Of a stretch of DNA of 64,000 nt, positions 49,343 through 59,735 are shown in pieces (within the stretch, counting starts at the first letter, position 1; every line of letters starts with the position of its first letter). The notes under the pieces are model-generated. The model was not told where the DNA came from and did no database searches. It saw nothing but the letters and a program-made list of their open reading frames with translations. Origin of the DNA: Gemmatimonadaceae bacterium (GTDB lineage: Bacteria; Gemmatimonadota; Gemmatimonadetes; Gemmatimonadales; Gemmatimonadaceae); assembly GCA_020852815.1 (NCBI GenBank), contig JADZAN010000024.1, forward strand, positions 1 through 64,000. Reading direction: 5' to 3'. The position numbers were made by a program, and so were the translations under genes.

Positions 49343-50659
49343 ATGACGCATGCCGCCGACGTCAACGACGTAACCGCCCTGGTCCGTGTCCCTCGCCGGC
49401 CTGGGCGCGTGTCGACCCCAGTCGGGACGCTGGAAGGGTCGGCGATTCTCAAGATCGCCGGCGAGATCCGCCAGCGTGTCGCGGCCGGGGAGAAGGTCTG
49501 CAACCTGACGGTGGGCGATTTCGACCCGCGCCAGTTCCGCATCCCCGCCTCGCTGGAGCAGGGGATCGCGCACGCACTCGCGCGCGGCGAGACAAACTAT
49601 CCGCCGGGGGCCGGCCTTCCCGCGCTGCGCGATGCGGTGCTGGCGTACTATGAGCGCTCGTTAGGGCTGCGCTACCCGCCGGAGTCGGTCATCGTCACCT
49701 CGGGGTCGCGCCCCGGGGTGTACGGGACGTATGCGACGCTGGTAGACCCGGGCGATCGCGTGGTGTACCCCGCGCCCAGTTGGAACAACAACTACTACTG
49801 CCACATGGTTGGCGCGGTGGCGGACCCGGTCTCGACGACCGCCGAGGAGTCGTTCATGCCGTCGGCGGAGGTGTTGGCGCCGCACCTGCGCGGGGCGCGG
49901 ATGCTCGCGCTCAACTCGCCGCTCAATCCCTGCGGCACCGTGTTCACCGCCGAGTCGTTAGGCACCATCTGCGACCTCGTGCTGGAGGAGAACGCGCGGC
50001 GCTCGCGCTCGGAGCGCCCGCTGTACCTCATGTACGACCAGGTGTACTGGCAGCTCACCTTCGGCGACACGGTGCACGTGGATCCCGTTACGCTGCGTCC
50101 CGAGATCGCGAAGTACACGATCCTCATCGACGGCATCTCGAAGGCGTTTGCCGCCACCGGGGTGCGGGTGGGGTGGGTGCTGGGCCCCACCGACGTGATG
50201 GAGTCGATGAACAACTTCCTGAGTCACGTGGGGACCTGGGCACCGCGCGCCGAGCAGGTGGCAACGGCGGCGCTCCTCCTTTCGGAGGACGCGATCGCCG
50301 ATTTCCGGCGCCAGCTCATTGCCGGCGTGCAGGCGCGGCTCGATGCGCTCTATGGCGGGATCTCGGCGCTCAAGGCGCAGGGCTTTGCCGTCGACGCGAT
50401 CGCGCCGCAGGGGGCCATCTACCTCAGCGCCCGCTTCAACTTGTACGGCAAGACGACGCCACACGGTGACGTCCTGAGGACGAGCGAGGACATTCGCGGC
50501 TGGCTGCTGCGTGAGGCGGGGCTCGCCGTCGTCCCCTTCCACGCCTTTGGGGCTGAGGGCGAAAGCGGCTGGTGCCGCCTCTCGGTGGGCGCGGTGAGCG
50601 TCGAGGACATCTCGGCGGCGCTGCCGCGCCTGGCCGCCGGACTCGCTGCGCTTGGTTAG
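49343..50659 (+). CDS. Aminotransferase class I/II, aspartate/aromatic type
   Basis: ATG 49343 follows GGAGGGG at 4 nt, giving 438 aa. Motifs include GETNYPPGAGLPALRDAV, the Asn/Asp region ALNSPLNPCGTV then MYDQVYWQL, and the PLP Schiff-base lysine in LIDGISKAFAATGVRVGW. The C-terminal Arg is in the SGWCRLSVGAVS segment. It transfers amino groups among oxo acids; the exact substrate is not clear. The 268-bp gap to the previous divergent start holds no gene. Confidence 0.85.
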   Translation: MTHAADVNDVTALVRVPRRPGRVSTPVGTLEGSAILKIAGEIRQRVAAGEKVCNLTVGDFDPRQFRIPASLEQGIAHALARGETNYPPGAGLPALRDAVLAYYERSLGLRYPPESVIVTSGSRPGVYGTYATLVDPGDRVVYPAPSWNNNYYCHMVGAVADPVSTTAEESFMPSAEVLAPHLRGARMLALNSPLNPCGTVFTAESLGTICDLVLEENARRSRSERPLYLMYDQVYWQLTFGDTVHVDPVTLRPEIAKYTILIDGISKAFAATGVRVGWVLGPTDVMESMNNFLSHVGTWAPRAEQVATAALLLSEDAIADFRRQLIAGVQARLDALYGGISALKAQGFAVDAIAPQGAIYLSARFNLYGKTTPHGDVLRTSEDIRGWLLREAGLAVVPFHAFGAEGESGWCRLSVGAVSVEDISAALPRLAAGLAALG

Positions 50660-50755
50660 GGCACGGCGCGGAACTCGCGGGGCGCCACGGCGCCCCGCAT
50701 CCATTCCGCTCGCCTGGTGACTGCCCGCATCTCCCACCCCTCGTCGCCCCCTCCC

Positions 50756-51376
50756 ATGCGCCCTCGCCGCCAGACGTCCGCGGTTCGCCTCGCCATGCTC
50801 CTCGCGCTCGTTATCTGCAGCGCGCTCGTCGCGCGTTCGTCGGCTGCCCACGCGCAGGGGACGATTCCCCCAAGGGACGAGCAGGTTGCAGCTGCCGTCC
50901 TCCCGCTTCCCCCCGAGATGCGTGCCTCCGCGCGCGTGCTGGGGTACAACGCCAGGGGGGAGTTGGTCGAGTTGCGCGCCGGCACGATGATGACCTGCCT
51001 GGCGCGCGATCCCAAGGCGCCGCGCTTCCACGTCGCCTGCTATCACGAATCGATGGAGCCGTTCATGGCTCGCGGGCGCGAGCTGCGCGCCAAGGGGGTG
51101 ACCAACGCCGCCGAGATCGACTCGATGCGTTTTCGCGACGTGAGGTCGGGGAAGATCGCGATGCCCAGGTTCCCGGCGGCGCTCTACTCGCTCACCGACG
51201 GCAGCTTCGACGCCAGGAGCGGGACCGCGCCCGGGGCCAGGCACCTGTACGTGGTCTACATCCCGTATGCAACCGCGGAGAGCACCGGACTCTCCACCAG
51301 GCCTAACGGGAACCAGCCGTGGATCATGTTTCCCGGCACGCCCAAGGCTCACATCATGTTCACCCCGACGATGTAG
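50756..51376 (+). CDS. Exported protein of unknown function, 206 aa
   Basis: ATG 50756 gives a signal peptide (LAMLLALVICSALVARSSAAHAQ). The mature part contains two Cys (MMTCLARD and FHVACYHESME) and an acidic/basic pattern. It ends with HIMFTPTM. No family was recognised. The next gene starts 2 bp after the stop. Confidence 0.6.
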   Translation: MRPRRQTSAVRLAMLLALVICSALVARSSAAHAQGTIPPRDEQVAAAVLPLPPEMRASARVLGYNARGELVELRAGTMMTCLARDPKAPRFHVACYHESMEPFMARGRELRAKGVTNAAEIDSMRFRDVRSGKIAMPRFPAALYSLTDGSFDARSGTAPGARHLYVVYIPYATAESTGLSTRPNGNQPWIMFPGTPKAHIMFTPTM

Positions 51377-51378
51377 CG

Positions 51379-51654
51379 ATGCACGGCGCGCGCTTTCCCT
51401 GGGTCGCCGTGGCCAACGTGGGGACGGGATGGGAGGCGGACCTCGTGGTTGCACGCCTCGATGCGGAGGGGATTCCCGCTCGCAGCCGCGGCAACGACCT
51501 GGTGGGGATCTTTGGCCCGGGCTTCCAGGGGGCGAGCGCGCGCGGCCACCTGGTCGAGGTGCCGACGCCGTACGCCGAGCGCGCGCAGCGACTGCTGGCG
51601 CGGCCGCCAGGCCTCGAGGGGTTCGACGAGCCCGAGGACGAGGATCCCGCGTGA
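51379..51654 (+). CDS. DUF2007-type putative signal-transducing protein
   Basis: ATG 51379 gives 91 aa. The fold is a small ferredoxin-like domain: WVAVANVGTGWEADLVVARLDAEGIPARSRG and HLVEVPTPYAERAQRLL (parts), with a glycine/aromatic turn between. DUF2007 proteins resemble small PII-like domains and are regulators or ligand sensors of unknown target. It follows the secreted protein gene closely. Confidence 0.75.
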   Translation: MHGARFPWVAVANVGTGWEADLVVARLDAEGIPARSRGNDLVGIFGPGFQGASARGHLVEVPTPYAERAQRLLARPPGLEGFDEPEDEDPA

Positions 51655-51684
51655 CCGTGGTGATGGCGCGCGCCTAACGAAGCG

Positions 51685-52674
51685 TTACTTCCCGGCCACG
51701 AGCGCGAGGGGAACGTTGCGCAGCCCCTGCCACCTCCGCGGCGCCGCACCGGCCCGCTCGCGCACGAGGAGTTGCGCCGAGAGGCCGCCATCGAGCATCA
51801 GCGCGCGGACCGCACCCAGTCGTCGCATCGCTTCCGCCATCTCCGGCGTGGTGGGGCCAATGGGGGTGCGGTCGGGGAGCGTGCCGCCCGCATAACGCGA
51901 GAGGGCGATGACCACCCGGCCGTCGCGACGGATGCCGATGGCGAGACGGGTGTCGCGATGCGTGAGATCCACCTGCGCGGTGGCGGGGCACAGGGCCGCG
52001 GGCGGGGCGCCGTCACCCGTCAGGAGCAACGGATAGGACTGCAGCGCCTCGCGCAGCGCGGGAGTGCCGCGCCATTGTGCGATGTCGCCCGGGGCGATGA
52101 TGTCGACCGCGCCAGCGGTATCTGTCACCAGGGCACCGGCGAGCGTGCCACTCCCCGGCGCTTGCCACTCGCGCCCGCGATGCACGACCCATCCCCATGG
52201 GCCGTCGTCACCGAACTGCCCGGCGTTGAGCGCGACGCGCGCGTCCGCGGGCGCGACGCCGAGATGCCAGGGCTGGAGAACGCCGTCCTTCTGCACGAGG
52301 TCGAGCGAGAGGCGCAGCCGCCGGGGATCGAACGTGACCACCACGAGGCGCACCGGGATGCCGCGCTCGCCGAGACGCACGGGCCACGTGCTCCACTGCA
52401 CCTCGTCGCCACGCCATTCGAGCCGTGGAGCGAGGCCGTAGGCCGGCTCGGCGGCAGGGTTGCAGCTGATGGCCTCCACCGCGGTGGCGGGCGCCATGGC
52501 TGCGGGGCGCCCGCGCCGCGCACCCGCACCCCTCGGTGCCTGTGCAGACGTGACGCCGGCAGGCGCGAATGTCGCGGCGGTCGCCACCGCCAGCAGCACG
52601 GCGCGCCCGGCCCATGCCGCGACCGCGCGCGCCGGCGCCCGAGGACGGGAAAGCCTAACGATAACTGGCGCCAA
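51685..52674 (-). CDS. Second phosphodiester glycosidase-like exported protein
   Basis: The start is TTG 52674, which begins immediately after the stop of the upstream gene (stop then TTG), so it is coupled to gene 52675-53610. The 329-aa protein has a hydrophobic leader (AWAGRAVLLAVATAATFAPAG) and the domain signatures VALNAGQFGDDGPWGWVV and RALMLDGGLSAQLLV, comparable to the NLDGGGSS of the copy at 40935-42404. The bacterial function is unknown. Confidence 0.7.
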   Translation of the reverse strand: MAPVIVRLSRPRAPARAVAAWAGRAVLLAVATAATFAPAGVTSAQAPRGAGARRGRPAAMAPATAVEAISCNPAAEPAYGLAPRLEWRGDEVQWSTWPVRLGERGIPVRLVVVTFDPRRLRLSLDLVQKDGVLQPWHLGVAPADARVALNAGQFGDDGPWGWVVHRGREWQAPGSGTLAGALVTDTAGAVDIIAPGDIAQWRGTPALREALQSYPLLLTGDGAPPAALCPATAQVDLTHRDTRLAIGIRRDGRVVIALSRYAGGTLPDRTPIGPTTPEMAEAMRRLGAVRALMLDGGLSAQLLVRERAGAAPRRWQGLRNVPLALVAGK

Positions 52675-53610
52675 CTACCAGCCGCGCAGGTCCGAAGTCC
52701 CCGACCAGGTGAGCGCGTTGCTCTTGAACAGCGGCGCCATCTTCACCAGCTCGTCGCGATGGAGCGCAAGCACGGCGAGTTCCTCGTCCGTAAAGACCCC
52801 TTCCTTCCCCAGCTTGGTGGCGGGAACGAGCCCGGCCTCGCCCAGGGCGTAGAGCGCGGCGCGCTCGCGCACCATCGCAAACTGATGGCGCGTCATGGCC
52901 GACAGCGCCGGCTCCTCAACGGTGAGCGTGCGGAAGTCGTCGTCGACGCCGCCCGCGCTCTTCATCGCCTGCACCTCGAGGAACGCTGCGGGGGCGTACG
53001 GCATCGGTCCGCACTTGGACATCGCACCGACCATCGTGGCCGTGGCCGCGTACGTCGCGACCTGGAGGGAATCCTCGAGATAGACGCGCTTGCGCATGTC
53101 GGTCCCGGCCAGTGCGTCGTTGTGGCGCTTGAGCATGGCCTGCTGACCGGCGATCAGCTTCTGCGCGGCGGCCACATTGGTCTGCGATGGCATGGCTCCA
53201 GCGTTGCTCGACTTGTCCACGCACGACTTGACCGCGTCACGCTTGGTCTCGTAGGCCCGCTTTTCGGCTTCGGCGGTCGCGATCGCCTGCGCCTGCTGGC
53301 TCGCCGACTTGAGCGACGCGAGGACCATCGTCAGGCGATCGGCGGTGATGCTGATGTCGATCTTCGCGGCGCCGGACGCGCTGCCACTGGTGCTCACTCC
53401 CGCGGCGGCGGCGGCCTTGGTCGTGGCCGAGTCCTTTCCGCCCGACGCTGCATTCTTCGCGGCGTCCTTGGCGAGCTTCTTGAGCCGCCCCGCGATCTGG
53501 GCGTGCGCCGACAGCGGCGTCAGTGACAGCGCGAGTAGCACGGCCAATCCGCGCCCGACGAACAAGAGGCGTGCTTGGCGCGCCGAGGAACGGACGGGAC
53601 GGATGCGCAT
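52675..53610 (-). CDS. Helical exported protein of unknown function
   Basis: ATG 53610 yields 311 aa with a signal (VGRGLAVLLALSLTPLSAHAQ). The mature protein is strongly helical with Ala/Lys-rich segments (RLKKLAKDAAKNAASGGKD) and a KSASQQAQAIATAEAEKRAYET coiled-coil-like stretch, described here in parts. Two Cys occur (KSCVDKS, SKCGPMPY). The family is not recognised. It is upstream of, and directly adjacent to, the phosphodiester glycosidase gene. Confidence 0.6.
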   Translation of the reverse strand: MRIRPVRSSARQARLLFVGRGLAVLLALSLTPLSAHAQIAGRLKKLAKDAAKNAASGGKDSATTKAAAAAGVSTSGSASGAAKIDISITADRLTMVLASLKSASQQAQAIATAEAEKRAYETKRDAVKSCVDKSSNAGAMPSQTNVAAAQKLIAGQQAMLKRHNDALAGTDMRKRVYLEDSLQVATYAATATMVGAMSKCGPMPYAPAAFLEVQAMKSAGGVDDDFRTLTVEEPALSAMTRHQFAMVRERAALYALGEAGLVPATKLGKEGVFTDEELAVLALHRDELVKMAPLFKSNALTWSGTSDLRGW

Positions 53611-53820
53611 GGTCGGGGAGTGTGAAGGGAACGGGTTGGTGGGTGGTCCGAGGCGCTCACGAAAGGGAACGCGGTGCGGCGATGGCGGAGAACGTCGCGC
53701 AGGCGCGGGGGCCCCACTCTGTAGGACGCGCAATGTGCAGACCAACAACGGAGACATGAAGACTCCCCGAGCGAAGGCTGGACCCGAGACTCGAAACGGA
53801 AAGCTGCCGCGCCCTCGGAC

Positions 53821-53868
53821 TTGACGCGCGGCGAGGTTGCTTTTAGCCTTTCATCCGGCTTCACGGAT
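53821..53868 (+). promoter_or_regulatory. Candidate promoter and operator of the ArsR-methyltransferase gene
   Basis: A -35-like TTGACG at 53821 and -10-like TAGCCT at 53844 are 17 bp apart. Downstream lies an exact ATCCG, 6 nt, CGGAT inverted repeat (53853-53868), 4 bp before the ATG at 53873. A repressor at this site would block the start region. Confidence 0.5.
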
Positions 53869-53872
53869 CAAC

Positions 53873-54832
53873 ATGGCGGCACCTGCGACCCTCGACCATC
53901 TCAGCACTCTCGCCGACTCCACCCGGAGCCGGCTGTTGCTCGTGCTCGAACGCCACGAGATGGCGGTCACGGAACTCTGTGCCGTGCTTCAACTTCCCCA
54001 GTCCACCATCTCGCGCCACCTCAAGGTGCTGGGCGATGAACGCTGGGTGGAGAGCCGCGCCGAGGGGACGTCGCGCGTGTACCGGCTTGCCGCCACCCCC
54101 GACGAATGGGCGGCGCGACTGTGGCCCGTCGTCCGCGAGAGCGTCCAGCGAACGGCGATCGCGGAGCAGGACCTGGCGCGGGAGGGGGCGGTCCTCGCCA
54201 GCCGCCGGACACGCGCCCGCGAGTTCTTCGCGACAGTGGCGGGGGAGTGGGAGTCGGTGCGCACCGAACTGTTTGGCGACTCGCTCGACCTCCGGTTGGC
54301 GCTCTCGCTCCTCGAGCCGGAGGCGGTGGTCGGAGATCTGGGGTGCGGGACCGGTCATCTCACCTCGCTCGTTGCCCCGCACGTGGCGAGGGTGATCTCG
54401 GTTGACGGTTCGGAAGAGATGCTCGCCGCGGCGCGCGCGCGCGTGAGCGGGATGGCCAACGTGGAGTTGCATCTCGGCGACCTCGAGGCGCTCCCGCTGG
54501 GCGACGGCGTGCTGGACATGGCGATCCACTCCCTGGTGCTGCACTACGTGGCCGACCCGGGCGGTGCCATCGCCGAGGCGGCGCGCGTGCTGCGACCGGG
54601 CGGCCGGTTGGTCGTCCTCGACATGATGCCGCACGAGCGGGATGACCTGCAGCAGCGCATGGGGCACGTGTGGCGCGGTTTCCCGGAATTGCAGCTGGCC
54701 GCGTGGTTCGCCGCGGCCGGACTGGAGCAACGGCGCTACACCGCGCTCCCCGTCGACCAATCGGCGCGCGGACCAACGCTCTTCACCGCCAGCGCGCGCA
54801 AGCCACCCCTCGCACAACCGTCAGACCACTAG
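53873..54832 (+). CDS. ArsR-family regulator fused to a SAM methyltransferase
   Basis: ATG 53873 gives 319 aa. The first 95 residues are an ArsR winged helix (DSTRSRLLLVLERHEMAVTEL, LQLPQSTISRHLKVL). The rest is a class I methyltransferase with the SAM motif VVGDLGCGTGHLTSLV, LLHLGDLEALP-type motif II and HSLVLHYVADP. Such ArsR-methyltransferase fusions sit next to S-adenosylhomocysteinase in methionine-cycle operons and resemble SahR-type sensors of S-adenosylhomocysteine. The ahcY gene 92 bp downstream supports that role. Metal-binding Cys motifs typical of ArsR metal sensors are not evident. Confidence 0.85.
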   Translation: MAAPATLDHLSTLADSTRSRLLLVLERHEMAVTELCAVLQLPQSTISRHLKVLGDERWVESRAEGTSRVYRLAATPDEWAARLWPVVRESVQRTAIAEQDLAREGAVLASRRTRAREFFATVAGEWESVRTELFGDSLDLRLALSLLEPEAVVGDLGCGTGHLTSLVAPHVARVISVDGSEEMLAAARARVSGMANVELHLGDLEALPLGDGVLDMAIHSLVLHYVADPGGAIAEAARVLRPGGRLVVLDMMPHERDDLQQRMGHVWRGFPELQLAAWFAAAGLEQRRYTALPVDQSARGPTLFTASARKPPLAQPSDH

Positions 54833-54846
54833 CTCCAAACCGTTAG

Positions 54847-56406
<1,560 letters not shown>

Positions 56407-56433
56407 GGGCGGACGGGGGACGGGGGACGGGAG
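56407..56433 (+). other. G-quadruplex-capable G-rich tract after the ahcY stop
   Basis: Four runs of at least three G are separated by 2-5 nt immediately after the stop codon. The same type of tract follows the stop at 20868. Confidence 0.6.
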
Positions 56434-56434
56434 T

Positions 56435-56462
56435 GCAAACGGCGCCGTGCGGCGCCGTTTGC
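56435..56462 (+). terminator. Perfect hairpin terminator of ahcY
   Basis: A 12-bp stem (56435-56446 with 56451-56462) with a GTGC loop is followed by TTTTC, a clear rho-independent terminator. Confidence 0.85.
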
Positions 56463-56490
56463 TTTTCATGCACGAGTCCTGTAGGGTGCG

Positions 56491-56541
56491 CCCCGTCTCC
56501 CGTGTCCCGTCTCCCGTGTCCCGTCTCCCGTCTCCCGTCCC
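56491..56541. other. C-rich tract after a leftward gene
   Basis: CTCCCGTGTCCCGT-type units, with C runs separated by 4-nt GTCT or GTGT, end 13 bp from the stop of the leftward gene (56555). On the minus strand it is a G-rich tract following that stop. Confidence 0.55.
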
Positions 56542-56554
56542 GCTACTCGTTCCC

Positions 56555-57394
56555 CTACTTCGTCCAGACCGCGACGAGTCCGCACCACGACTCGCGCTGC
56601 ATCCCCGTGAGCGATGGTGGAACGGAGCCTGGGCCGACGTAGATCTCGATGCCGTGGATCTCCTTGGGATCGAGGTCGTCGAGGCTCGAGATCCCGGCGC
56701 GCACGATGCCGTCCACCATGATGCGCAGGACGCACGGGCCGCCGCCCGCCGACTTCGAGACGAGCGACGGATTCGCCCCGCGGTTCGAGACGACCAGCCG
56801 TGTCGACGCCGAGTCGACGACGCGGACGGTGGCCATCCCACGAAAGAGGTCGGTCATGCGAACTGGCCGCCGGCGATCGATGTCGGTCTCCGTGAGGAAC
56901 TTCCCTAACGATCCCGAGATGCGGCGGCGCTCGAAGTCGGCCCAACGCCCCTCGGGGACGCCATTGCTGTTGCGGTCCTCCACGCGCAGCTCGGAGAGCT
57001 CCTGTACCGCAGGGGCGAGCGTGATGTCGAGCGCCATGAAGTCGATGCCGCTGTCGTCGAGGGCGCGCGCATAGCGGCGGAAGCCGCGTCGCACCACCAC
57101 CAGGGAATCGCCGGGGCGAACGGGAAAGTCCAGCCGTGCCGTGCCGCGCCCATCGGTCTGCACCGTGCGCGTACTATCCAATCGCGCGAACAGCCGCGCA
57201 CCAGCGACCGGGTTGCGCGTCGCGGAGTCGCGAACCAGGACCTGGACAGTGAGCTGGCGTGCGGGGGACTGCGCGGGGAGCTGCGCATGTGCGCGGCCCG
57301 GGACGGAGCAGAGCGCCAGGGCACCGCCAAGTGCAACGATCGCCGTGCCGGTTCGCGAGCCGAAGACCGCAGGTCGGGTGACACGACGTGGCAT
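56555..57394 (-). CDS. Exported TonB-plug-like protein without a barrel
   Basis: ATG 57394 gives 279 aa with a signal (AIVALGGALALCSVPGRAHAQ). A carboxypeptidase-regulatory-like domain (VQVLVRDSATRNPVAGARLF) is followed by a plug-type region (MTDLFRGMATVRVV, then LRIMVDGI and IEIYVGPG). It ends after a short conserved stretch (GLVAVWTK) with no barrel. It may gate another receptor or bind a ligand. The strand is opposite to DUF2339, with a 153-bp divergent gap. Confidence 0.75.
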   Translation of the reverse strand: MPRRVTRPAVFGSRTGTAIVALGGALALCSVPGRAHAQLPAQSPARQLTVQVLVRDSATRNPVAGARLFARLDSTRTVQTDGRGTARLDFPVRPGDSLVVVRRGFRRYARALDDSGIDFMALDITLAPAVQELSELRVEDRNSNGVPEGRWADFERRRISGSLGKFLTETDIDRRRPVRMTDLFRGMATVRVVDSASTRLVVSNRGANPSLVSKSAGGGPCVLRIMVDGIVRAGISSLDDLDPKEIHGIEIYVGPGSVPPSLTGMQRESWCGLVAVWTK

Positions 57395-57547
57395 GATCCA
57401 CCTGGCACGGGGAGGTAAAGCGGCCAGCCAACCGGGATTCAACATCGCGCGTCGCCGCCGAGGTCCGCCAGTGCGTTGCCGGGGTGGCGGCGCGGCCGTC
57501 GCCCATGCATTGTGCGTGACTTCTCGAACCATGGCTCGCACCACCAC

Positions 57548-59680
57548 ATGTCCGACACTTCGCGCCTCGACGCACTCGAACTGGCGGTGGCCCGCCTGGC
57601 CAGGGAACTGGTAGCGCTGCGCTCGGAGGTGCGTGCAGCGCGCCCGGTCCCGGACCCCCAATCTGCGCCTCGCGGCGTAGCACCTCACGACGTTGCGCCT
57701 CGTCCGGTGGAGACGACCGTGCACGAGCATGCGAGCGGTGCGCCGCGGCATGCGCCGTACGTCTCGGACGAGCTGCGCCGCATGGCATCCGCTCCGTCGT
57801 CGTCTGCACAACAGGCGCCGCCAGCGCCATTGCCGCCGGTGCCACCGAGATCACCGCGCGCCGGATCGGCGCCGAGCGCTGCTGCGTGGTCTCCGTCGTT
57901 TCGCTATCTCGAGCGCGAGAACCTCGAGAGCTTGATCGGGCGCTACGGAACGCTCGCGCTGGCGGCGTTCACGATCCTGATGGGGGTCGGCGCCTTTGTT
58001 GGATGGGCGGTCCGCAACGGGCTCATCGGCCCCGAGGTGCGCGTGGCGCTGGGGAGTGTGGCGGCGATCGGCGTGGCGATGGTCGGGCTGCGATTGCGCC
58101 GCGGCGACTCGCCGCGCTTCGGGAGCGTCCTGCTTGCCCTCGCGCTCGCCATCATGCACGTCGTGTGTTGGGGGGCGGGGCCGCTGCTGCAGGTGGTGCC
58201 GGGTGCCGTGGCGCTCGTCGTCGCCGCGGCGTCGTCGGCGGCGCTTTCCACCCTCGCCATTCGCGAGGAGGACCAGTCGCTCTTCAACATCGGGTTTGGC
58301 GGTGCGCTGTTGGCGCCCTTCGTGACGTCGACGCGCACCGGTGACCCGGTGCTCCTCCTCCTGTACGGCGGGTTTGTGCTGGCGGCCGGGATGCGCGCAA
58401 TGCGCGATCGCGCGTGGGCCAGGACGCCCTTTGTCCTTGGCCTGGGAGTCGCCGCCTACACAGCGGCAGCGAGCGGGCAACTGGCAGATGAGGAGACGAT
58501 GGTGCGCGCCGTGGCGCCGGCGCTCTTTGCCGTCGCTGTCGCGTGGTTGTCGATCCTCCTCGTGCAGGGGCGTGCGCGCGAGCGTGTCGCCGTCACGGCG
58601 CTGCTGGCGGCGCTGGGAGCCATCGCCAATATGCATCCGCTCCCCGCCTGGCAAGCGATCCGGCCACCACTGGCAGCGCTGGTTACCATCTCGGGCTTCC
58701 TCGTGCTCACGGCGCAAGGGGCCACGCGCTGGATGGGAGTCCTCGTGGGGCTCGTGATCCCCGCGGGGAGCTGGCTGGTGGCAATTTCCCCCCTGCAGGG
58801 CGTGGATGCGCGCCCCGACGGAATTACCTCCCTGCTCTGGGCAGTTGGTTGCGCCGTCGCTGCATGGTACGATCGCGATGGCGCGCGGCGGTGGACCGCC
58901 TTCACGGCGACGGCCATTGGCGGAATGGCGCTGGTGATCCTGCTCGAGGGGAACGACCAGGCGACGGCGATCGCTCTCGCGGGGTACGCGGCGGCGGTGT
59001 CTCTGGTGCTGCGCCAGGTCCCGTTAGGCGGGATCGCGTTCGCGGCGGGGGGATGGCTGTCGGTGGCCACCGCGCTGGCGTTCCATCTCCTCGACCGTCG
59101 TGACGACTGGCTCCCGCGGCCCTTCCTCACCAGTGCGTCGGGCGTCGCGGCGGTGGTCTGCGCGGCGTGGTTTGTCTTTGCCTGGAACTGGGCGCGCATG
59201 GGAATGGCGGCCGGTTCCGCCGCCTTCGACCTGCGGCGGAACCTGGCGCGCATCCTCGGCGCCGTCGTCACCTTCGCGTGGGTGCATGTCGAGCTGCAGC
59301 ACACCGTCTCGCTCGATGTCTCCACCTTTCTCCTCGTTGCGTACTACGCGGTGACCGGTGTGGCGGCGATCGGCGTGGGACGCGCGCGCGCCATTCCGCC
59401 GCTGCGGCACGTTGGGCTGGCGCTGGCGGTCCTGGCCGCGATCAAGGCGATGCTGGCGACGTCGTCGCTGGGGATCGGGTGGCGCGTGGGGGGCTATCTC
59501 CTCGCGGGTGCCTTCCTGCTGGGCGTGGCGTACTGGTATCGCGGGCGCGGTGCAGGGCCCGGTGAAGCGACAGCCGATGTGCATTCCGGCGCGCCTCACA
59601 GTTCGCCCACTGGTGACGGCGCCTCCCGTGGCTCCGCCAATGGCGCCGCGGACAGCTCCGCCGAGGGCGTCGCGATGTGA
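57548..59680 (+). CDS. DUF2339 multi-spanning membrane protein
   Basis: ATG 57548 gives 710 aa. The N-terminal 130 residues are a coiled-coil start (LDALELAVARLARELVALRSEV) and a Pro/Ala-rich linker. Then about 16-18 hydrophobic helices follow (for example LALAAFTILMGVGAFVGWAV, shown in part). The family DUF2339 has unknown function and is found in the inner membrane. The tail is hydrophilic and Ser/Gly-rich. Confidence 0.85.
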   Translation: MSDTSRLDALELAVARLARELVALRSEVRAARPVPDPQSAPRGVAPHDVAPRPVETTVHEHASGAPRHAPYVSDELRRMASAPSSSAQQAPPAPLPPVPPRSPRAGSAPSAAAWSPSFRYLERENLESLIGRYGTLALAAFTILMGVGAFVGWAVRNGLIGPEVRVALGSVAAIGVAMVGLRLRRGDSPRFGSVLLALALAIMHVVCWGAGPLLQVVPGAVALVVAAASSAALSTLAIREEDQSLFNIGFGGALLAPFVTSTRTGDPVLLLLYGGFVLAAGMRAMRDRAWARTPFVLGLGVAAYTAAASGQLADEETMVRAVAPALFAVAVAWLSILLVQGRARERVAVTALLAALGAIANMHPLPAWQAIRPPLAALVTISGFLVLTAQGATRWMGVLVGLVIPAGSWLVAISPLQGVDARPDGITSLLWAVGCAVAAWYDRDGARRWTAFTATAIGGMALVILLEGNDQATAIALAGYAAAVSLVLRQVPLGGIAFAAGGWLSVATALAFHLLDRRDDWLPRPFLTSASGVAAVVCAAWFVFAWNWARMGMAAGSAAFDLRRNLARILGAVVTFAWVHVELQHTVSLDVSTFLLVAYYAVTGVAAIGVGRARAIPPLRHVGLALAVLAAIKAMLATSSLGIGWRVGGYLLAGAFLLGVAYWYRGRGAGPGEATADVHSGAPHSSPTGDGASRGSANGAADSSAEGVAM

Positions 59681-59735
59681 TGTCGCTCGCCATGCGCGCC
59701 CCGCGCGCCCCGCGCGACGCACCGTCACGATGACG

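Noticed and set aside
53760-53800. Further copy of the CCCCAGC hairpin
   Set aside because: Only a partial GAGCGAAGGCTGGA match; arms no longer pair.
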